A stretch of 5,803 nt of DNA from an uncultured Eubacteriales bacterium (GTDB taxonomy: Bacteria; Bacillota; Clostridia; Oscillospirales; Feifaniaceae), in assembly GCA_902474785.1 (NCBI GenBank), contig CABRXB010000085.1:1-5803 (forward strand). The letters run 5' to 3'. The notes below the pieces were generated by a model. The model was not told the DNA's origin. It made no database searches and saw nothing but the letters and a program-made list of their open reading frames with translations. This document shows, piece by piece, positions 1 through 5,421 of the stretch; position 1 is the first letter of the stretch, and each line of letters starts with the position of its first letter. Both the position numbers and the translations under genes were made by a program.

Positions 1-18
1 CAGGCGTAAAAAACCGCA

Positions 19-52
19 AAGGGGCCGGGGAATCTCTCCGGCCCTTTGTTTT
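19..52 (+). terminator. Intrinsic terminator of an upstream unit
   Basis: A GC-rich stem is visible: 22-28 (GGGCCGG) pairs with 38-44 (CCGGCCC). It extends outward through a G-T and two A-T pairs (19-21 with 45-47), around a loop of about nine bases, and is followed by GTTTTCT. It lies directly before trmK, so it should end a transcript entering from the left. In-frame bases 1-9 (CAG GCG TAA) could be the last codons of that upstream gene, but this cannot be confirmed. In Bacillus subtilis the gene region upstream of trmK contains the sigma-A gene; that identity here is only inference. Confidence 0.75.
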
Positions 53-67
53 CTGAAAAAGGGGGAG

Positions 68-775
68 ATGCCGTTGCCTGAAAAAAGAGGTTTGCCAAAG
101 CTGACCCCGCGCCTTGCGGCGGTAGCGGCACAGGTGCGCCCCGGCGCGCGCCTGCTCGATGTGGGCACCGACCACGCGTACTTGCCGGCGTATCTAGTGG
201 GCCAGGGGATCTGCCCAAGGGCCGTCGCCTCCGACGTGAGGGAGGGGCCCTGTGCCCGTGCCCGTGCAACGGTGAAGGCTTGCAATCTGGAACGTGACAT
301 TGCCGTTGTCAAAACCGACGGGCTGCATGGTTTCACGTTGGAGGACGTTGACGATGTGGTGTTGGCGGGCATGGGGGGAGAGCTCATGCTCACCATCTTA
401 GAGGCGGCGCCCCAGATCCGTCAGCAGCGCCTTCACTTGATTTTACAGCCGCAGACCGACTTTGCGCTGGTGCGTCGGCGTATGGCGTCGTGGGGTTTTG
501 CGCTCAACCGAGAGCTTTTGGCGGCGGAGGGGCACAGGATCTACCACATCTTTTCCTTTACTTACGACGGCGTTTTGCGCGCGCCCGACGAGGCGGCAAT
601 CGCCTTTGGCAGACCCGAGGCAAATCGGGATTTGCTGACGGCCTATTATCGCAAGCTTCGCAGCTCGATGCTGCGCGAGCTCGAAGGGATTTCACGCAGC
701 GCGGCGCCCGACGAGGCGCGCATGGAGACGCTGCGCAAGATGTTACATCTGCTTTCAAAGGAGGAAGAGTCATGA
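68..775 (+). CDS. trmK: tRNA (adenine(22)-N1)-methyltransferase TrmK
   Basis: This cytoplasmic enzyme uses S-adenosylmethionine to methylate N1 of adenine 22 in the D-loop region of tRNAs. The 235-residue length is normal for the family. The Rossmann motif I, LLDVGTDHAYLP (residues 29-40), binds the cofactor and is the family signature. It is followed by SDVREGP (55-61), the AGMGG block (100-104) and LILQPQ (124-129), all characteristic of TrmK. The C-terminal third is helical and charged, as in the family's coiled C-terminal domain. The stop codon overlaps the start of the next gene (ATGA at 772-775), which suggests translational coupling. The start is slightly uncertain: the purine run AAGGGGGAG directly abuts ATG 68, and TTG at 74 would have more normal spacing and give a protein two residues shorter. 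The identification is secure from motifs and from the yqfO neighbour. Confidence 0.93.
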   Translation: MPLPEKRGLPKLTPRLAAVAAQVRPGARLLDVGTDHAYLPAYLVGQGICPRAVASDVREGPCARARATVKACNLERDIAVVKTDGLHGFTLEDVDDVVLAGMGGELMLTILEAAPQIRQQRLHLILQPQTDFALVRRRMASWGFALNRELLAAEGHRIYHIFSFTYDGVLRAPDEAAIAFGRPEANRDLLTAYYRKLRSSMLRELEGISRSAAPDEARMETLRKMLHLLSKEEES

Positions 776-1542
776 CGACTGTGGAAATGGTGCTTTCGTC
801 GCTTTGCGAACTTGCGCCGCTGGAACGCAAGCTGGATTTTGACAATGTTGGACTGCTGGTTGGAGACGCGCGCCAGAGCGTCTTTTCTGTGCTGCTCACG
901 CTCGACATCACCAAAGATGTGATCGAGGAGGCCGGAACAAAAGGGTGCCAGCTCATCGTCAGCCATCATCCGCTGTTCTTCTCCCTGCCAAAGGCCCTGC
1001 GGTTCGATTGTCCAGAGACCGCAAACGTCGCTCAGCTGCTGCAAAGCGGCGTCTCGGCCGTCTGTATGCACACCAATCTCGATTTGGCCGCCGGCGGCGT
1101 CAACGACGTGCTGCTGACCCGGTTGCAGCTTGCCCCTGCGGGCGCGTTTGGAGAGGATGCGCTTGGTCGCGTGGGATTTGTGCAAGAAGAGATGCCGGCT
1201 GGCGCCTTCGCCGCTTTTGTCAAACAGGCGCTTGGCTGCCGTGTGGTGCGTTTTGTGGACGCCGGCCGCCCCGTCTCCAAAGTGGCGGTGGTGGGCGGTT
1301 CGGGCGGTGACCAGATTGAGGCCGCGCTGCTTGCCGGGTGCGACACGCTGGTGACGGCCGACGTCAAACACCATCAGTTCTTAGAAGCGCAGGACAGAGC
1401 GTTCAATCTGATCGACGCCGGGCACTACCACACCGAGCGTCCCGTGCTTGACGCCGTGTATGCGCTATTGCAGCAGCGCCATCCGGAGCTGACGCTGTTG
1501 CGCTCATCCGCCTTGGAGCAGGACAGAGTTTTGATCGTGTAA
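772..1542 (+). CDS. yqfO: Nif3/YqfO-family dinuclear metal-binding protein
   Basis: This 256-residue protein belongs to the Nif3-like family (E. coli YbgI, B. subtilis YqfO), which forms toroidal hexamers with a two-metal site in each subunit. The precise biochemical role of the family is still unsettled; it is often annotated GTP cyclohydrolase 1 type 2 without strong proof. Visible motifs are DNVGLL (24-29), SHHPLFF (64-70), HTNLD (100-104), ADVKHHQFLEA (196-206) and GHYHTERP (217-224). By comparison with YbgI the likely metal ligands are H65, H66, D104, H218 and E222, and all are present. The length matches the short YbgI form, so the PII-like insertion found in the longer B. subtilis YqfO (about 370 residues) is missing. 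ATG 772 is chosen because it starts the conserved N-terminus, follows an AAAGGAGG at 757-764 and overlaps the trmK stop. The longer frame upstream of it (from 490) runs inside trmK and is not coding. Confidence 0.92.
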   Translation: MTTVEMVLSSLCELAPLERKLDFDNVGLLVGDARQSVFSVLLTLDITKDVIEEAGTKGCQLIVSHHPLFFSLPKALRFDCPETANVAQLLQSGVSAVCMHTNLDLAAGGVNDVLLTRLQLAPAGAFGEDALGRVGFVQEEMPAGAFAAFVKQALGCRVVRFVDAGRPVSKVAVVGGSGGDQIEAALLAGCDTLVTADVKHHQFLEAQDRAFNLIDAGHYHTERPVLDAVYALLQQRHPELTLLRSSALEQDRVLIV

Positions 1543-1664
1543 GTGCGGCGTTGTCCGACCGGTGATCCTGCCTGAGGCGATCGGCTCTTTCATTTCAATG
1601 ACGGCAGATCGCCGGCCATGAGCCGGTTGCATCCGCTTTCAAAAAGACAACAAAGGAGGCCGCC
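1543..1664 (+). other. yqfO-rqcH spacer with dyad symmetry
   Basis: This is a 122-base gap with no gene. GGCGATC (1576-1582) is complementary to GATCGCC (1607-1613), with a small TCAT/ATGA inner stem (1590-1593, 1598-1601). CCGGC (1612-1616) can instead pair with GCCGG (1622-1626), so the two stems partly compete for the same bases. Neither is followed by a T run, so this is not a standard terminator. I see no convincing -35/-10 pair. Whether rqcH is read through from yqfO or has its own promoter cannot be decided from sequence alone. Confidence 0.4.
1652..1659 (+). promoter_or_regulatory. Strong ribosome binding site of rqcH
   Basis: AAAGGAGG lies five bases before ATG 1665. It is a near-perfect Shine-Dalgarno sequence at ideal distance and fixes the rqcH start. 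Confidence 0.9.
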
Positions 1665-3434
1665 ATGCCGCTAGACGCCATCACATTGACCCATTTGACA
1701 AGGGAACTTCAGTCCCGCCTCTCGGGGGCGCGTGTCGACAAGGTCTACATGCCCGAGAAAAACGAGGCGGTGCTTCTGCTGCGCGCGCGGGAGGGAAATG
1801 TTCGCCTGCTGCTCTGTGCAAGTCAAAACAGCGCCCGCATACAGCTCACAAGGGCGCAGAGAGAAAATCCAAAGGTTCCGCCCATGTTGTGCATGCTGCT
1901 TCGAAAACATCTGGTGGGCGCGCGTCTGCTCGACGTGGTTCAAGAACCGCTCGAACGCGTGGTTCGTCTGCATTTTGAGGTGGTCAGCGAACTGGGCGAT
2001 CTTGAGCAGCGGCAGCTGGTGCTGGAGATGATGGGCCGCATGAGCAATCTGATTTTGCTTGGGGTCGGGGAGACGGTTTTGGCCGCGCTGCGCTACATCG
2101 ACATGTCGGAGGGCAAGAGCCGGCAGCTCATCCCCGGCGTGCGCTATCGGCTGCCCGAGCGCCCCGAAAAGATCGACCCCTGCCAGGGGCTTGACGCCCT
2201 CCAGGACGTGGCCCAGGGACGAGATGAGATCCCCTGCGACAAATACCTGCTCGATGCCGTGCTCGGCCTCTCGCCGCTGCTTGCAAGAGAGATGGCCTTT
2301 GCCGCCTGCGGCGCCACCGACACGCCCATGCGCGATCTGGATACGGCGCAGCGGCAGGAGCTTTTGCAGCGGCTGCTCGCCCTGTTTATGGGGGAGAACG
2401 CCGCGCCGACACTGCTGGTCGACAAAGAGGGGACGCCTGTGGATTTCTCCTGTATGCCCATTGCGCAATATGGCGCGCTTTACCGCTGCGTTTCCTGTGA
2501 GGACTACTCGACGCTGCTGGACCGCTATTATGCGCTCAAGGACGCCGCCGCACGCAAGCGGCAGCGCACGCAACAGCTCGACCGCCTTCTCAAAAACGCC
2601 GTGGAGCGCATCTCCAAAAAGCTGTCGCACCAGAGAGCGGAACAAAAGGACTTTCAAGATCGGGACAAATATCGGGTCTATGGCGAGCTTTTGACGGCAA
2701 ACCTCGGCCAAGTGCCCAGGGGCGCCGCCTTTGTGGAGATTCCCAACTACTATGAGGAGGACGCGCCCTTGCTGCGCATCCCGCTCGACGTGGCAAAAAG
2801 CCCCGCGCTCAACGCGCAGAGCTATTTTAAGAAGTATCAGAAGGCCAAAAACGGGGAGCAGAGGCTCAAAGAGCAGATCGAAAAAGGCGAGCAGGAGCTC
2901 TCCTACCTCGAATCGGTGCAGCTTTCCTTAGAGCAGGCCGAAACAGAAGGGGAGATCACCTCTATTCGCGAGGAGCTGATGGCGGGCGGATACCTGGCGC
3001 GCCCGCGCGGAGAAAAGCCCAAAAAAAGCGGGCACAGCGCCCCGGAAAAGCCCATGCGCTTTCACTCCTCTGATGGATTTTCCATCCTGGTGGGCAAAAA
3101 TAACACTCAAAATGATTTGCTTGTGACCCGCGTTGGGGAGAAACAGGACGTTTGGCTGCATGTGTTGGGATGCGCCGGCTCCCATGTATTGGTGCAAAGC
3201 GGGGGCAGAACGGTGCCGGACAGAACACTGGAAGAGGCGGCGCAGCTTGCCGCCTTATTCAGCAAGGCTTCGCCCAAAGAGAAGGTGCCTGTGACCTATA
3301 CGCTGCTGCGAAACGTCAAAAAGCCGGCGGGCGCCAAGCCGGGGTATGTGATCTACTTCTCCTCCCAGACCGCCTATGTCACGCCGCCGCAGGGTCTTAT
3401 TGAACGCCTGACGGAAGAGGAGGCGGCGCAGTAG
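1665..3434 (+). CDS. rqcH: Ribosome quality control factor RqcH (NFACT family)
   Basis: RqcH is the bacterial NEMF/Rqc2 homologue. It binds 50S subunits that carry a stalled peptidyl-tRNA and recruits Ala-tRNA to add C-terminal alanine tails that mark the chain for degradation. Older annotations call the family fibronectin-binding protein FbpA. The 589 residues show the usual order. NFACT-N lies at about 1-180, with the EMMGRMSNLIL block (121-131) and PGVRYRLP (157-164). A helix-hairpin-helix-like helical region follows at about 185-245. Coiled-coil segments occur near 285-330 and 383-440, with the conserved SPALNAQSYFKKYQKAK (379-395). NFACT-R occupies about 465-575, with GKNNTQND (477-484), DVWLH (495-499), GSHVLV (505-510) and EEAAQLAALFS (523-533). 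The D97/R98 pair needed for tailing in B. subtilis falls here at E97/R98, a conservative change. The length is typical, the frame is intact and the start has an excellent ribosome binding site. A role in adhesion would be secondary at most. Confidence 0.95.
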   Translation: MPLDAITLTHLTRELQSRLSGARVDKVYMPEKNEAVLLLRAREGNVRLLLCASQNSARIQLTRAQRENPKVPPMLCMLLRKHLVGARLLDVVQEPLERVVRLHFEVVSELGDLEQRQLVLEMMGRMSNLILLGVGETVLAALRYIDMSEGKSRQLIPGVRYRLPERPEKIDPCQGLDALQDVAQGRDEIPCDKYLLDAVLGLSPLLAREMAFAACGATDTPMRDLDTAQRQELLQRLLALFMGENAAPTLLVDKEGTPVDFSCMPIAQYGALYRCVSCEDYSTLLDRYYALKDAAARKRQRTQQLDRLLKNAVERISKKLSHQRAEQKDFQDRDKYRVYGELLTANLGQVPRGAAFVEIPNYYEEDAPLLRIPLDVAKSPALNAQSYFKKYQKAKNGEQRLKEQIEKGEQELSYLESVQLSLEQAETEGEITSIREELMAGGYLARPRGEKPKKSGHSAPEKPMRFHSSDGFSILVGKNNTQNDLLVTRVGEKQDVWLHVLGCAGSHVLVQSGGRTVPDRTLEEAAQLAALFSKASPKEKVPVTYTLLRNVKKPAGAKPGYVIYFSSQTAYVTPPQGLIERLTEEEAAQ

Positions 3435-3946
3435 AGCCGGTGACTTTCAAGTGCGCTCTTGTGTGACCTCGCCTTTTTAAATCCCCTGGCCTCTTGATGT
3501 GCGGCGAATGCTCTTTGCCAGGGCGTCGGCTCGACAGCTTGCACCCGCTTGGGATTGCGTCTGCCATTTTCACAAAGCTGCATCGCAAAGTCAAACCAAG
3601 CAGAATTTCCGTTAAAAGAGAGGATCACAGCTTTAAAAGAAGCCAAACAGCCTCTTGAAAAGCATGATCTGGAATTTAAGAATCTTTTAGAGAAAAGCAC
3701 AAATTGTCATTAGACCGGGGGTCGAAACCAAATTGGCAAAAGCATTGACCCAAAAGCCGCGGGGTTTGAGTCAAAGGACAGCGACTGTTCATCAAAGAAG
3801 ACCAAGAGTTCTCATCGTTCAAGTTGCTCAACGGGCCAAGAGCTCCCAGAAAGCTGAGAAAATATCTTCAAGGCCAAAGGGCTGCAAGACAGAAGCTTGC
3901 TTCAAGGGTTGTCAGGAAAAACCCGAAAAATCAAATTTATTCAATG
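3435..3946 (+). other. Gene-poor region after rqcH, AT-richer, with stem-loops
   Basis: There is no convincing gene in these roughly 510 bases. The first part (to about 3600) has the base composition of the neighbouring genes and contains the long-range stem CCCTGGC (3484-3490) / GCCAGGG (3517-3523). From about 3600 on it is clearly A-rich, with codon-like stretches but no good start or ribosome binding site. One plus-strand frame stays open from 3498 to 3695 without an ATG. An 84-codon frame from 3733 to 3987 ends inside the terminator hairpin and encodes a low-complexity basic peptide, so it is probably spurious. Two consecutive hairpins lie at 3745-3790. The region may be a long rqcH 3' UTR, a small RNA locus, a dispersed intergenic repeat or decayed sequence. 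Confidence 0.5.
3745..3790 (+). other. Two consecutive stem-loops
   Basis: The first pairs TTGACCCAAA (3745-3754) with TTTGAGTCAA (3765-3774), ten positions with one C-A mismatch, around a ten-base GC-rich loop. One base later GGACAG (3776-3781) pairs with CTGTTC (3785-3790) around CGA, with one G-T pair. Neither is followed by a T run, so they are not terminators. They are the clearest secondary structure in the gene-free stretch before the terminator at 3947. Confidence 0.4.
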
Positions 3947-3982
3947 AAACCGCCCCGACAGTGCTGTCGGGGCGGTTTTCAT
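3947..3982. terminator. Strong, probably bidirectional intrinsic terminator
   Basis: AAACCGCCCCGACA (3947-3960) pairs perfectly with TGTCGGGGCGGTTT (3965-3978), a 14-base-pair stem with a GTGC tetraloop. On the plus strand the tail is TTTTCATTTT. On the minus strand the stem is followed by a weaker TTTCATTGAATAAATTT. It lies about 30 bases after the stop of the minus-strand surface-protein gene and about 510 bases after rqcH, so it can serve both convergent units. The plus-strand tail is the better one, which means that something transcribed rightward reaches this point. Confidence 0.92.
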
Positions 3983-4008
3983 TTTAACTGATATGAACCT
4001 ATGCCGAC

Positions 4009-5109
4009 TCACTGCATGTAGCAAAACACCTGCCAGAGCAGACCTGCGGCATCGTCGCGGGTGAGAAGCGTGTCGCCGAGCGCGGCAACCGAGGTTTCGG
4101 TCCATTCGCTGGGCGAGCCGGCCTTGGGTTGAATATCAATGGCATAGCCAAGCAGGTTGCCCGTCATCTCAGCGGCCTGTGCGACGGTGAGGGGCGTCTC
4201 GTCCACTTGCGCCGACACTTCGGTGCCGCCCAGTCCGGCGGCGTCCATGAGGAGCAGCAGAAACTCGCCCTGACTGAGTGTTTCCTTGGGGTGGAAATAG
4301 TCGGAGCCGCCCACGCGTTCGCCGCGCAGAATGCCCTCTTTGGCCAGGCAGAGCGCGGCATAGGAGTTGAGGCTGTCTCCCATGTCACAGTAGGAGACAT
4401 CGTCAACATCCTTGTCGATGCGTATGGAAACCGTGGCCTCCTCGCTTCGATTGCCCTGTGCGTCGCGCACCTGATAGGTGAAGGAGTCTCGCCCGCTCTT
4501 GCCATCGTGGGGTTCGTAGACAAAGCCGGACCCAAAGCAGGTCAGATTACCCTTGGAGGGGGCGGTGAGCAGCTCGTAGACAAGCTCGCCCTCCTCCAAC
4601 GTGGTCCCCGAGAGGCGTCCGCCCACCTTCATGTTCACACCGGTTTGAAGAGAAAGATCAAAGGCGGTCGGCGCGTTGGCAGTGGCGGCCGGTGTCACAG
4701 TGAGGCGGCAAAGAGGCGTGCTGTTGCCCTTTTTATCGGTGGCGATGAAGCAAAATGAGGAGGGTGTGTTGTCTGCCGGCGTGATACGCAGGCCCGAGAA
4801 TCTTCCGAGCTTGAAGGTGTCAAGAACCACCACATCCTGCTTACCGCTTGTAATGGTACCCTGTTTTGGAAGTTCGATGATGGTCAGATAGCAGGGATCT
4901 TCCAAAAGATTTCCAAGCAGCGAGGCAAACAGTTTTTGATTGAGCGCCAAATAGTCCTTTCGATCGGTGATAGACACAGAAAAATCGCAGACGTCGTCCA
5001 CAATGTAGCGACTCTCTGTCACGGAATATCCGGCTCCCGCCGCGCTGCTCAGCAGCAGGATCAGTGCCAGACACAGAGCGGAAACCGAAACGCTTTTACA
5101 CGTTTTCAC
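4009..5109 (-). CDS. Secreted Ig-like / S-layer-homology-like protein
   Basis: This is an exported protein of 366 residues from the chosen start. Residues 1-26 form a classical Sec signal peptide: lysines at 2 and 5, a hydrophobic core ALCLALILLL, and an AGA cleavage motif before G27. No lipobox is present. Residues about 30-142 form a divergent beta-rich region. Residues about 146-232 match a bacterial Ig/cadherin-like repeat, with YELLTAPSKGNL, FVYEP and the signature SGRDSFTYQVRDAQGN, which in such surface proteins precedes SLH domains. Residues about 241-292 resemble one SLH motif (YCDM...AALCLAKEGILRG...YFHP...LSQGEFLLLL), and the C-terminus LLTRDDAAGLLWQVF looks like the end of a second, degraded one. 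A role on the cell wall or in the envelope is inference; the ligand is unknown. The start is GTG 5109, because GAGGTG (5121-5116) lies six bases before it; an in-frame GTG at 5118 overlaps that site. The mature protein has eight cysteines. A strong terminator follows the stop. Confidence 0.82.
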   Translation of the reverse strand: MKTCKSVSVSALCLALILLLSSAAGAGYSVTESRYIVDDVCDFSVSITDRKDYLALNQKLFASLLGNLLEDPCYLTIIELPKQGTITSGKQDVVVLDTFKLGRFSGLRITPADNTPSSFCFIATDKKGNSTPLCRLTVTPAATANAPTAFDLSLQTGVNMKVGGRLSGTTLEEGELVYELLTAPSKGNLTCFGSGFVYEPHDGKSGRDSFTYQVRDAQGNRSEEATVSIRIDKDVDDVSYCDMGDSLNSYAALCLAKEGILRGERVGGSDYFHPKETLSQGEFLLLLMDAAGLGGTEVSAQVDETPLTVAQAAEMTGNLLGYAIDIQPKAGSPSEWTETSVAALGDTLLTRDDAAGLLWQVFCYMQ

Positions 5110-5115
5110 ACACAA

Positions 5116-5121
5116 CACCTC
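5116..5121 (-). promoter_or_regulatory. Ribosome binding site deciding the surface-protein start
   Basis: Read on the minus strand, GAGGTG is an exact match to part of the AAAGGAGGTG Shine-Dalgarno consensus and lies six bases before GTG 5109. Choosing GTG 5118 as the start would place the start codon inside this site, so 5109 is preferred. The signal peptide then begins MKTCK, a normal positively charged n-region. Confidence 0.7.
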
Positions 5122-5141
5122 AAATCTTTCAATTTTTCAAA

Positions 5142-5167
5142 GCCCTTTTGCAGTAAGGGCCGTTTTT
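5142..5167. other. Small hairpin with T run in the divergent leader
   Basis: GCCCTT (5142-5147) pairs with AAGGGC (5155-5160) around TTGCAGT. On the plus strand CGTTTTT follows, so it has the form of a weak terminator that would stop antisense transcription leaving the surface-protein gene. On the minus strand it would be a hairpin in the 5' leader, about 20 bases before the ribosome binding site. The stem is short, so either role is tentative. Confidence 0.35.
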
Positions 5168-5400
5168 GTCCAGGGAATGTATCTTATTCATATGCAGGTC
5201 GCCCCGCGGATTTGACCGCCGCACAAAAATTAGATGTGCCGGCAAAGGATGGAACTGGGTGGCTTGGGATAGATTTGGTTCAAAGCGTGGAAGGGACAAG
5301 CAGCGGATTTACACAGAAAAATAAAAGAGAAGTAGGGGGCTTGTATTTTTCGCTAAAATATGAGAAAATAGATCGTTCTTTTTACTACGGCAATATGAAA
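5168..5400. other. Divergent intergenic region with no recognised gene
   Basis: This stretch separates the leftward surface-protein gene from the rightward GuaA-like gene and should hold both promoters. It becomes AT-rich toward the right (5305-5400). One plus-strand frame stays open through it to a TAG at 5401, but it begins inside the opposite-strand gene, lacks a ribosome binding site and resembles no family, so I treat it as chance. GCACA (5221-5225) can pair with TGTGC (5235-5239). I looked for purine or guanine riboswitch landmarks ahead of the guaA-like gene and found none. Confidence 0.5.
5354..5359 (+). promoter_or_regulatory. Candidate -10 element for the GuaA-like gene
   Basis: TAAAAT differs from TATAAT at one position and lies in the most AT-rich part of the leader, about 60 bases before ATG 5422. 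No good -35 hexamer stands at the right distance. An alternative weak pair is TTGTAT (5341-5346) with GAAAAT (5364-5369), spaced by 17. A promoter somewhere here is likely; the exact element is uncertain. Confidence 0.25.
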
Positions 5401-5421
5401 TAGGAAGGCAGGTACAAACGT

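Noticed and set aside
490..771. Upstream extension of the yqfO reading frame
   Set aside because: It lies entirely inside trmK in another frame, has no family similarity, and the conserved Nif3 N-terminus begins at 772 with its own ribosome binding site.
1624..3560. Similar words TTGCATCCGCTT (1628-1639) and TTGCACCCGCTT (3539-3550) in two intergenic regions
   Set aside because: Only about a dozen bases match and the surrounding sequence does not align, so chance is sufficient.
3374..3700. 108-codon minus-strand frame overlapping the end of rqcH
   Set aside because: It overlaps the conserved C-terminus of rqcH, resembles no known protein and lacks a ribosome binding site.
3733..3987. 84-codon plus-strand frame before the terminator
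   Set aside because: Its end runs through the terminator hairpin, the peptide is basic and of low complexity, and no ribosome binding site precedes it.
4936..5403. 155-codon plus-strand frame ending just before the GuaA-like gene
   Set aside because: The first part is antisense to the signal peptide region of the surface protein; the remainder resembles no family and has no start signal.
5168..5421. Possible purine riboswitch or G-box ahead of the guaA-like gene
   Set aside because: None of the conserved purine riboswitch core segments could be found; the leader shows only AT-rich sequence and a weak dyad.
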